A stretch of DNA of 64,000 nt from Spirochaetales bacterium. GTDB taxonomy: Bacteria > Spirochaetota > Spirochaetia > Treponematales > Treponemataceae. The first letter of the stretch is position 1. Every line of letters starts with the position of its first letter. Below the pieces are notes generated by a model. That model did not search any database. It was not told the DNA's origin and saw nothing but the letters and a program-made list of their open reading frames with translations. The position numbers were made by a program, and so were the translations under genes. The DNA lies in assembly GCA_029098225.1 (NCBI GenBank), contig JAQXNX010000027.1, positions 1-64,000 on the forward strand, read 5' to 3'. Positions 1 through 8,079 of the stretch are shown here, piece after piece.

Positions 1-105
1 CTTAAAACTATAAATCCGGATTTTTATAATTATTTTTATTACGAGTTAAATGATATTCAAGCTGTAAACCTTGCAAAATCAATGGCGACTTCAGAAAAAA
101 AGTAA
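1..105 (+). CDS. C-terminal fragment of a CDS entering from the left edge, product unknown
   Basis: Open frame from base 1 to TAA at 103-105 (LKTINPDFYNYFYYELNDIQAVNLAKSMATSEKK*); not in the ORF track, read by hand. Confidence 0.45.
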   Translation, partial: LKTINPDFYNYFYYELNDIQAVNLAKSMATSEKK

Positions 106-390
106 TAATTTTATAGTTTTAATGAATGCTTATGAAAAAAACGTCATACTGCGACAATAATAGGAAAAAGTGAAGTCCATAGACAAAATGTACTGTACAG
201 GTGTATTTATTTCATTAATCAAAAAACAGAAGAACAGATGAATATTCAATTTTATAAAACTAATGGAATAGATACAAAAATAAAAATTTGGTATTTTCAA
301 AATGATTATTCTTGTGGCAAATTAATTATTGGAACTTATGATCCTTTACATAATATTTATATGTTTGAAAAATTAATAAATTTTGATTGA

Positions 391-577
391 TTGTACTCTG
401 CATCCAGTGTTTCAGCACATCTGAAATCATTGGATATTCCCCCCCACAAATAATAATTTGCAGGGAGATAATATTATTTTAAATCCTGAAAAAGCCAATA
501 GAGATGCAAGAAAAAAAATATGGTAGAAAATCTGCAAATTATATTCAGTTTATTCATTATGATGAGGTGGAAAAATG
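391..577 (+). pseudogene. Remnant 3' end of a gene, disrupted at a C7 and an A8 homopolymer
   Basis: Reading across the frames gives LYSASSVSAHLKSLDIPP/TNNNLQGDNIILNPEKANRDARK/KYGRKSANYIQFIHYDEVEK*; frame changes coincide with CCCCCCC (439-445) and AAAAAAAA (511-518); the stop overlaps the ATG at 575. Confidence 0.45.
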
Positions 578-1156
578 AAAAAGTTGAAAACAAGAATCTT
601 AATAATTCTTATCTCTTTTCTATTCATAGGTGGATCGCAATTCATGATATCACAAACAAAATTTCAGAAAGAAGAATTAATCAATATTAATTCTGGTATT
701 AGAATAACAGAAATTATTTCGAATTATGGAGAACCTGATGATATTGAGACTTACGGTTCTAATTACAGACATTTAACTTATAAAATTAAAAGCGATATAT
801 CATACATTTTAACTTTTTCACCAAATGGAAAACTTTTTCGACTAAGTATTAATTCTGGTAAAGGTAATCAAATCGTATTTTTTGATGAGCAATATGAAAC
901 TTTGCCAACTGATACTAGAAACATAGTAATTTTTAATACACCACTTGGACTAAAAAAAGCTGATATTATTGAAAGATTTGGTTCGCCAGATTTTACTGAT
1001 GAGAGTATTAATATTTTTATATATAAGCTTTCTGATAGCATTTATTATAAACTTTGCTTTACTGAAGATGGAGTATTATGGAAGGTTCAGCATTTGAAAG
1101 ATAATAAAGAGATTGTAAGTCGCTTTGATATAAGAATTTTAGATAATGAGAAATAA
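575..1156 (+). CDS. Secreted hypothetical protein with two internal SmpA/BamE-like repeats
   Basis: Signal peptide-like N-terminus; two related segments (ITEIISNYGEPDDIE...YKIKSDISYILTFSPNGKLFRL and KADIIERFGSPDFTDE...YKLSDSIYYKLCFTEDGVLWKV). Confidence 0.6.
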   Translation: MKKLKTRILIILISFLFIGGSQFMISQTKFQKEELININSGIRITEIISNYGEPDDIETYGSNYRHLTYKIKSDISYILTFSPNGKLFRLSINSGKGNQIVFFDEQYETLPTDTRNIVIFNTPLGLKKADIIERFGSPDFTDESINIFIYKLSDSIYYKLCFTEDGVLWKVQHLKDNKEIVSRFDIRILDNEK

Positions 1157-1190
1157 TAAAATTTTCTTTTTCCTGACAACAAAATAACTG

Positions 1191-1219
1191 TTGACGTATT
1201 ATAATATTGTATATACAAT
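1191..1219 (+). promoter_or_regulatory. Promoter and operator of the brnTA module
   Basis: TTGACG (1191-1196), 17-nt spacer, TACAAT (1214-1219); perfect 14-bp palindrome ATTGTATATACAAT (1206-1219) covers the -10. Confidence 0.6.
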
Positions 1220-1235
1220 TAAGTATGAGGCATCC

Positions 1236-1547
1236 ATGACTCAAATAAGTGACGATAATAGATTTGAATGGGATTCAGATAAAAACGAGAAGAATAAAAT
1301 AAAACATGGACTTTCTTTTGAACAGGTACTTCCAGTTTTTGATGATCCATTCTTTTTTGAACGTTATGATAAGGAACACTCTAATAGTGAAGAAGACAGA
1401 TATTTTGGGTTAGGCTGTATACAAGGACTTGTGATTGTTGCAACAGTTTATACAGAAAAATCCAGAATACGTATAATTTCAGCTAGAATGGCTTCGCCAA
1501 AAGAAGAGGAGATATACAATGAGTACTGCAAAAATATTAACAGATAA
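1236..1547 (+). CDS. brnT: BrnT family toxin
   Basis: FEWDSDKNEKNKIKHGLSFEQVLPVFDDP...RIRIISARMASPKEEEIYN is typical BrnT; followed by overlapping brnA. Start moved from 1191 (TTG) to the ATG at 1236. Confidence 0.88.
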   Translation: MTQISDDNRFEWDSDKNEKNKIKHGLSFEQVLPVFDDPFFFERYDKEHSNSEEDRYFGLGCIQGLVIVATVYTEKSRIRIISARMASPKEEEIYNEYCKNINR

Positions 1548-1788
1548 AGAAATAGCAGAGCTAAAAAAACGGCCGATAGATTTTTCTGATATTCCTGAAT
1601 TGACAACAGAACAGGCAAAAGAATTATATCCAAAAAACTGGCGGCCAAGAAAACAGGCTATTTCAGCAAGAATAGATATGGATACTCTAGATTGGCTTAA
1701 AGAGCCAGGTGAAAAAGGTTATCTTCAAAGATTAAATGCTGTATTAAGATGGGCAAGAATGGAAGGTTGTCCAATTTTTTCGTTATAA
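1519..1788 (+). CDS. brnA: BrnA family antitoxin
   Basis: Overlaps brnT; QAISARIDMDTLDWLKEPGEKGYLQRLNAVLRWAR matches the BrnA ribbon-helix-helix C-terminus. Confidence 0.85.
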   Translation: MSTAKILTDKEIAELKKRPIDFSDIPELTTEQAKELYPKNWRPRKQAISARIDMDTLDWLKEPGEKGYLQRLNAVLRWARMEGCPIFSL

Positions 1789-1812
1789 TATTTTCTTTTT
1801 TATGTATTTTAG

Positions 1813-2064
1813 CAGTTTGCATTTATTCGTTTATTCATAAAAGAAAAATCAGAGGTTGAAAAATTATTTAGAAAAACAGATGAGTATAAATCTTCAGATG
1901 AATATATAATTTATAATATATCCAATTATTGTTATCTTAAACTGTTTTTTTCTGAAGAAGGAAAACTATGGAAGGTCTCAAAAATCTATTCTGGAAAAGA
2001 ATTGCAAACTCGTTTTGACTTAAGAATAAAAAAAATCCTTGCGGGATTTATCTTCTGGCTATAA
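1813..2064 (+). pseudogene. Truncated paralog of the C-terminal half of the 575-1156 protein
   Basis: Frame without an ATG encodes VEKLFRKTDEYKSSDEYIIYNISNYCYLKLFFSEEGKLWKVSKIYSGKELQTRFDLRI, alignable to IIERFGSPDFTDESINIFIYKLSDSIYYKLCFTEDGVLWKVQHLKDNKEIVSRFDIRI. Confidence 0.7.
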
Positions 2065-2123
2065 AATAAATCTAAACAGTCCGTTTTGCGAGAGTTTTGG
2101 ATTTTTTTTATACGGAGTTTTCT

Positions 2124-4199
2124 ATGAATGCAAAATTAAAGAAAATTAGTGCTCTTATCGCAGTAATTGGTGTTTTTGCTGCTCTTGGACTTTTGGTATT
2201 AATTCAGGGAATTGCAAGAGGTCGTTTTAGGACACAATCCTATGCTGATATGGAAATGATAGCCCGCGTAAAAAGGGCTAATTTTGAAACTTCCATGAAT
2301 GAACAGCTTACTCTTGCCCTTCAAATGGTAAAAATGCCTGCCATAAAAGAGTATATGCTTAATCCAGATGATGAAGCTCTTCGCAAGGCTGCATTTAAAG
2401 ATTTAGAACCTTTTATGGAATCTTTTAAATCAAAGTCCATTTTCTGGGTTTCTGATGCAGATAAAGTGTTCTGGAGTGATATGAAGGCCAGTTATGTTGT
2501 AAATCCTGATAATCCGGATGAATACTGGTATAACATGACCTTGCATGAAACTGAAGTTTATAATTTCAATATTAACTACAATCCTTCTCTTAAACAGACA
2601 AATCTTTGGGTAAATGCTGTTATTCGTGATTCAGCAGGAAAACCAATAGGTATTGTAGGTACTGGTATTCCGCTTACAAATATGATTGATGAAATGTATG
2701 CCGGTCTGGACCCAAAAATAACTATGTATCTGTATAATGATGGCGAGGAAATTACTGGCGCATTGGATGATTCAATTGTTGAACAAAAAATGCATATTCT
2801 GGATCAAATGCCTCAGCTTGAAGCAATTGACTATAATCCGGAAGATATTTCTTTTGAGTCAATTGGTAAGGGTGAATATGTTTTTGCTGCAATTCCACTT
2901 GTAGGATGGCATCTTGTCATGCAGAAAAATTATTCTGCTTTAGATTTCTTCAATTATGGTCGTACAGCTCTTATTGCGGCCATAATTACAATTATAATTA
3001 TTTTAATTCTTGCAACTCAGATTATTAATATAGTAAATTCTTTATCTATATTAAATGATGCAGTTTATGATCTTAGTTCTGGAAATGCAGATTTAACAAA
3101 GCGCGTTACTATAGGTTACAGTTCTGTATTTTCGGTTTTTAGTACGCTTGTTCAGAATGAAAATCAGTTTATTGCAAAGCTTCAGGGGATTATAGAAAAG
3201 CTTAAAGCTTCGGAAAATAATCTTAGTGTTGTTGGTGCAGATATGACTTCCAGTACGCAGAATACTGCCAGCGCAATTACGCAGATTATTTCGCACATAG
3301 ATTCTGTTCATAACCATATTACAAAGCAGAGTGAAAATGTTCAGGAAACTGCTGGTGCTGTAAATGAAATTGCTTCAAATATAGGTTCGCTGGAAAAAAT
3401 GATTATTCAGCAGTCGGATGGTGTAAGACAGGCTTCTACCGCTGTAGAAGAAATGATTGGAAATATTAAGTCGGTTAATGAATCTGTAGATAAAATGGCA
3501 GATTCTTTTGAACAGCTTGAACAGCAGTCTTCTTCTGGTCAGGAAAAACAGAATGCGGTAAACGAAAAAATTCTTCAGATTGAAGACAAATCAAAAATGC
3601 TTCAGGAAGCAAATCAGGCTATTGCAAGTATTGCAAGTCAAACCAACCTTCTTGCCATGAATGCTGCAATTGAGGCTGCTCATGCCGGCGAAGCAGGTAA
3701 GGGCTTTGCTGTTGTTGCAGATGAAATTCGTAAGCTTTCAGAAACTTCTACAGCTCAGTCAAAGACTATTGGTGAGCAGCTAAAGAGTATTCAGTCTTCT
3801 ATTATAGAAGTTGTTTCTGGTTCTCAGGAATCAAGCCGTGCATTCCGAATTGTTTCTGATGAAATTAAAAATACAAATCACCTTGTTAATGAAATTAAGA
3901 ATGCTATGTCTGAACAAAATGAAGGTTCTAAACAGGTTATAGAAACTCTGCACGTAATGACTATGAGTACAGAAGAAGTACGCAATTCTGCTCAGGAAAT
4001 GATTGAAGGTAATAAGCTTATCTTTAAGAATATTGCAGATTTGCAGGAAACCTCTGGAATAATGAAGTCTAGTATGGATGAAATGGCTGTTGGTGCAAAG
4101 AAAATTAGCGATAGCGGTTCTGAACTTTCTGAAATTGCAGATAAGGTAAAAGACTCTATTAACGAAATTGGAACACAGGTAGGACAGTTTACTGTATAA
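2124..4199 (+). CDS. Methyl-accepting chemotaxis protein
   Basis: N-terminal TM and sensor region, then the signalling hairpin core [41 protein letters not shown]. Confidence 0.93.
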   Translation: MNAKLKKISALIAVIGVFAALGLLVLIQGIARGRFRTQSYADMEMIARVKRANFETSMNEQLTLALQMVKMPAIKEYMLNPDDEALRKAAFKDLEPFMESFKSKSIFWVSDADKVFWSDMKASYVVNPDNPDEYWYNMTLHETEVYNFNINYNPSLKQTNLWVNAVIRDSAGKPIGIVGTGIPLTNMIDEMYAGLDPKITMYLYNDGEEITGALDDSIVEQKMHILDQMPQLEAIDYNPEDISFESIGKGEYVFAAIPLVGWHLVMQKNYSALDFFNYGRTALIAAIITIIIILILATQIINIVNSLSILNDAVYDLSSGNADLTKRVTIGYSSVFSVFSTLVQNENQFIAKLQGIIEKLKASENNLSVVGADMTSSTQNTASAITQIISHIDSVHNHITKQSENVQETAGAVNEIASNIGSLEKMIIQQSDGVRQASTAVEEMIGNIKSVNESVDKMADSFEQLEQQSSSGQEKQNAVNEKILQIEDKSKMLQEANQAIASIASQTNLLAMNAAIEAAHAGEAGKGFAVVADEIRKLSETSTAQSKTIGEQLKSIQSSIIEVVSGSQESSRAFRIVSDEIKNTNHLVNEIKNAMSEQNEGSKQVIETLHVMTMSTEEVRNSAQEMIEGNKLIFKNIADLQETSGIMKSSMDEMAVGAKKISDSGSELSEIADKVKDSINEIGTQVGQFTV

Positions 4200-4203
4200 A
4201 ATT

Positions 4204-4965
4204 ATGAATGCTATACGTTTTTTCTTAATAATTATTGCCTGCATTATAGGTCTGGTGCTTGTTTTTCATATTTTGCTATGGCTTTTTATGATTTTTGTGT
4301 GCCTTACAATCAGTCTTAAAAAGGAATATACAAAGCCTTCAAAATTCTATAACTGGGTTTTTGTGCTCTGGTATAGATATATGATGATTGCAGGCCGCTT
4401 AAGGGTTCATGTTTCCGGTTATGAAAAGGTTCCTCTGGCCCAAAGGTTTTTACTTGTCTCTAATCACTGTTCAAAATTCGATAATTTTATTCAGTGTGCA
4501 GTTCTTAAAAAAACTCAGCTTGCATATGTTTCTAAACCGGAAAATTTTAAAATTCCAATTGGGCGGCGTTTTATGCGCAGAGGCTTGTATCTTCCAATTG
4601 CAAGAGATAATGCCCGCGAAGGTCTAAAAACAATTCTTAAAGCTATTGAATATATAAACACAGATAAGGTTTCTGTAGGAATTTTTCCGGAAGGCAGCAG
4701 AGGTGTAGAGCTTCAGGAGTTTAAACCGGGATCTTTTAAAATTGCAGAAAAAACCCGCTGTCCTGTTGTCGTATGCTGTATGAAAGGAACCGGGAATATT
4801 CATGTAAACTGGCCGTGGAAAAAAACTGATGTTTATATGGACATTCTGGAAGTTATAGAACCTTCTGTATGGGACAAAAAAAATACGGTAGAAGTTTCTC
4901 AATATGCTCATGATATTATTTATAATGATATAAACAAAAAAACAAATATAGAAAATATGGGGTAA
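4204..4965 (+). CDS. 1-acyl-sn-glycerol-3-phosphate acyltransferase family protein
   Basis: NHCSKFDN (NHX4D-like) and FPEGSRG motifs, N-terminal TM. Confidence 0.85.
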   Translation: MNAIRFFLIIIACIIGLVLVFHILLWLFMIFVCLTISLKKEYTKPSKFYNWVFVLWYRYMMIAGRLRVHVSGYEKVPLAQRFLLVSNHCSKFDNFIQCAVLKKTQLAYVSKPENFKIPIGRRFMRRGLYLPIARDNAREGLKTILKAIEYINTDKVSVGIFPEGSRGVELQEFKPGSFKIAEKTRCPVVVCCMKGTGNIHVNWPWKKTDVYMDILEVIEPSVWDKKNTVEVSQYAHDIIYNDINKKTNIENMG

Positions 4966-4968
4966 AAA

Positions 4969-5826
4969 ATGATTTATGTTTTTTTTAACAGTCTTTCTAA
5001 TAATGGAAAGGCAGTATCTGCAAAAGGTGAACTCGAAAAATTATTCGAGGGTAAAGAGCTTAAGTTTATTGATGTATGCACTATTAAAGATGCTGCAGAA
5101 TCCTGCCAGTCTCTTAATGCTGATGATATAATTGTTGTTTCCGGTGGAGACGGAACTTTAAGCCGTTTTGTAAATGATGTTTATAAGCTTAAGCTGACAA
5201 ACGAGATATATTTTTATACCTGCGGAAGCGGTAATGACTTTTTGAATGATGTTCGTGACCGCTGCGAAATAAAAGATAATCTTATTCCAATGAAGCAGTT
5301 TATGGAAAGTCTTCCTGTTGTAACTGTAAACGGTGAATCTCATTATTTTATTAATGGTATTGGTTATGGAATTGACGGTTATTGCTGCGAGGTTGCAGAT
5401 AAAATCCGCGAGACTTCTGATAAGCCAATTAATTATGCCGGAATAGCAATTAAAGGAATGCTCGGAAAATTCAGCCCACGCCGCGCAACTGTAACAATAG
5501 ACGGAAGCTCTGTAACATATAAAAAAGTCTGACTGGCTCCTACAATGATTGGCCGTTATATTGGCGGCGGTATGATTATCACTCCTGAGCAGGACAGATT
5601 AAATAAAGAACATGTAGTTTCTTGCTGCGTTGTTCACGATTCAAACCGTCTTAAGACACTTATTGTTTTTCCGGGCTTTTTCAAAGGCGAGCATGTTTCT
5701 CATAAGGAAATGGTAGAAATTAAAACCGGCCACGAAATAAAAGTTGAATTTGATAAACCTTGTGCGCTCCAGATAGACGGCGAAACTTTCCTTAATGTAA
5801 AATATTACACAGTAAGCTATAAATAA
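4969..5826 (+). pseudogene. Diacylglycerol/lipid kinase family protein interrupted by one in-frame TGA at 5530-5532
   Basis: VVSGGDGTLSRFVND in 4969-5532; the same frame continues after TGA as LAPTMIGRYIGGGMIITPEQDR; no frameshift. Confidence 0.7.
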
Positions 5827-5832
5827 ATTATA

Positions 5833-5865
5833 CGCGCCGGCGCTGTAAAATTGCAGGCCGGCGCG
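5833..5865. terminator. Strong GC-rich hairpin after the lipid-kinase gene
   Basis: CGCGCCGGC (5833-5841) pairs with GCCGGCGCG (5857-5865); no long T tract follows. Confidence 0.5.
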
Positions 5866-5931
5866 AAACTCTTATGTCCACATTAATAAAATCACTTCTC
5901 TAAAAACATTTTTTTCTATATAATTGCATTT

Positions 5932-6243
5932 ATGGCAACACAGCATAAACAAATAGATGCGCAGACTTTGGAAAATCTGCTTTATTTAAGTCGTTTGTCT
6001 CCGGAAAGTACAAATATGGAGACTTTAAAAAAACAGGTCGACGACATAGTCGGATATTTTGATATTCTCTCTAAGTATGATGACAGTGAAAATCCGTACG
6101 ATGCATATCCGCGTACCGAAGCAGACAAGCTCCGTGGCGATACTGTTGTAGAAGGCCTTGAAATCAGCGATGTAAAGAAAGTTTCAGAAAACTTTATGGA
6201 CGGATATTTCCAGGTTCCTAAGGTATTGGGAGAGGGTGCATAG
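5932..6243 (+). CDS. gatC: Asp-tRNA(Asn)/Glu-tRNA(Gln) amidotransferase subunit C
   Basis: ~100 aa with LENLLYLSRLSPE...YFDILSKYD...LRGD; upstream of gatA. Confidence 0.88.
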   Translation: MATQHKQIDAQTLENLLYLSRLSPESTNMETLKKQVDDIVGYFDILSKYDDSENPYDAYPRTEADKLRGDTVVEGLEISDVKKVSENFMDGYFQVPKVLGEGA

Positions 6244-6360
6244 GGCGTTTCCGCCCGCTTTGCGGTCGGTCGCTACGTCCGCCCTTCGCTGGCGCTCACC
6301 GTCCTCGTAAACTGCGGTCGGCTGCTTTGCAGGGGCTCCCATCGCTAACGCAATTGTTCA
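6243..6360. repeat. GC-rich palindromic intergenic island between gatC and gatA
   Basis: GGGCG-TTTC-CGCCC hairpin (6243-6256) starts in the gatC stop codon; several more small palindromes; GC content far above surroundings. Confidence 0.55.
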
Positions 6361-6370
6361 GGAGAATACT

Positions 6371-7879
6371 ATGTTTTATACAATTAAAGATACAAGAGAC
6401 GCACTTATAAAAGGTGAAGTTACCAGCGAAAAATTAGTTCGCGACGCAATAGAAACTTTCAATAAAGACAAGAGCGCGCCAATTCCACTCAACGCATTCA
6501 TCGAAATGTATGAGGATGCTGCAGAAAAAGCCGCTGCTGCCGACAAGGAAATTTCTGCTGCACGTGCTTCTGGCGCTGCTGCCCTCGATAAGCTTTTTGA
6601 AGAAAAACCACTTCTTGGAATTCCATTTGCAAATAAAGACAATATCAACTCAAAAGGACACCGCCTTACCTGTGCTTCTAAGATTCTCGAAGGCTATGTA
6701 GCCCCATACAACGCAACTGTAATTGACCGTCTGGAAAAGGCCGGCGCAATTGCTCTTGGCCGCTGTAATCAGGATGAGTTTGCCATGGGTTCTTCTACAG
6801 AATATTCAAGCTATGGCCCGACACGTAACCCGATTAACCGCGAGTTTGTATCAGGCGGTTCTTCTGGTGGTTCAGCTGCCGCTGTTGCTGCTAACCAGGC
6901 TCTTTTTGGTCTTGGTACAGAAACCGGTGGTTCAGTTCGTCTTCCTGCCAGCTACTGTGGAATCTACGGTCTTAAGCCAACTTACGGTGTATTGAGCCGC
7001 TGGGGTGTTGTAGCTTACGGTTCATCTCTGGATCAGGTTGGTATTCTCGGTCACACTCCAGCAGATATCGCAGAGCCTCTTTCCCTTATGTGTGGTGTAG
7101 ATTTTTATGATGATACATCTGCTGATTTACCGGAAGGTAAATCTTTGAATAAACTCGAGGCTTTGAGCGATTCAGAGTTCAAGGCACTTAAAATTGCAAT
7201 TCCAAAGCAGTTCCTTAAGACAGAAGGCGCTGACCCTGATGTAGTAAAATGCTTTGAAGAAACCCGCAAATGGTTCACAGATAAGGGAGCAAGCGTAGAA
7301 GAAGTTGACCTTCCAATCCTTGATGCTTCAATTGCCGCTTACTATGTAATTGCTCTTTCAGAAGCTGCTTCTAACCTCAGCCGCTTTGACGGTATCCGCT
7401 ATGGCCGCCGCGTAGATGATGGTCAGGGTTATGATGAGCTTTATGTAAAAACCCGCTCAGAAGGCTTTGGTCCGGAAGTAAAGCGCCGTATTGTAATTGG
7501 AAACTATGTTCTTTCAGAGCAGTTCTCAGGAGATACTTATAAAAAAGGTATGACAGTTCGTGCCCGCATTCAGCGCGAGGTTGCAGCCGTATTTGAAAAG
7601 TACGATATAATTTTGTGTCCAACCTGTCCTACAGCAGCTTTCAAGCTTGGTTCAAAGGTTGATAATCCTCTTGAGATGTACCTTTCAGACCTTTATACAA
7701 CCTTTGTAAACCTTGCCCGTATTCCTTCAATCAATGTTCCGGCCGGACGCACAAGTGCAGACAATATGCCGATTGGTATGCAGTTTGCCGGTGCTATGTT
7801 CAGTGAAAAGAAAATCTTGAGACTGGCGCAGAACTGGGAATGCGAGCACCCTGCAGCTGGTATTCCTGTTAAACAGTAA
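6371..7879 (+). CDS. gatA: Asp-tRNA(Asn)/Glu-tRNA(Gln) amidotransferase subunit A
   Basis: Amidase signature GGSSGGSAAAVAANQALFGLGTETGGSVRLPASYCG. Confidence 0.96.
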   Translation: MFYTIKDTRDALIKGEVTSEKLVRDAIETFNKDKSAPIPLNAFIEMYEDAAEKAAAADKEISAARASGAAALDKLFEEKPLLGIPFANKDNINSKGHRLTCASKILEGYVAPYNATVIDRLEKAGAIALGRCNQDEFAMGSSTEYSSYGPTRNPINREFVSGGSSGGSAAAVAANQALFGLGTETGGSVRLPASYCGIYGLKPTYGVLSRWGVVAYGSSLDQVGILGHTPADIAEPLSLMCGVDFYDDTSADLPEGKSLNKLEALSDSEFKALKIAIPKQFLKTEGADPDVVKCFEETRKWFTDKGASVEEVDLPILDASIAAYYVIALSEAASNLSRFDGIRYGRRVDDGQGYDELYVKTRSEGFGPEVKRRIVIGNYVLSEQFSGDTYKKGMTVRARIQREVAAVFEKYDIILCPTCPTAAFKLGSKVDNPLEMYLSDLYTTFVNLARIPSINVPAGRTSADNMPIGMQFAGAMFSEKKILRLAQNWECEHPAAGIPVKQ

Positions 7880-7893
7880 TTCTGGTGCTCGCT

Positions 7894-8001
7894 GCAGTTT
7901 TGCCTTGAGCAAAACTGCTAAAAACAATTCTAATTTTGTGGTATACCAGTGAACGAATAATTCAATGCTCATCACCAGTTTTGCTTGGTGCAAAACTGGT
8001 G
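7894..8001. repeat. Two related hairpins downstream of gatA
   Basis: GCAGTTTTGC-CTTGA-GCAAAACTGC (7894-7918) and CACCAGTTTTGC-TTGGT-GCAAAACTGGTG (7973-8001). Confidence 0.7.
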
Positions 8002-8028
8002 AAAACTTTATTTTTTTTCGATAATCCT

Positions 8029-8056
8029 AAACCGGCCCGCTGACGCAGCCCGGTTT
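8029..8056. terminator. Hairpin between convergent gatA and cyclase genes
   Basis: AAACCGG (8029-8035) / CCGGTTT (8050-8056), T-rich on both sides. Confidence 0.6.
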
Positions 8057-8079
8057 TTAACGGATTTGCTATTTTAGGC

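Noticed and set aside
106-390. Possible gene upstream of the 391-577 remnant
   Set aside because: Open frames are short and lack plausible starts; not enough evidence for a feature call
5530-5580. Selenocysteine codon with SECIS after the TGA in the lipid-kinase gene
   Set aside because: Only a 3-bp GCC/GGC stem was visible in the expected region and Trp seems more plausible at this position; kept only as one alternative in the TGA finding
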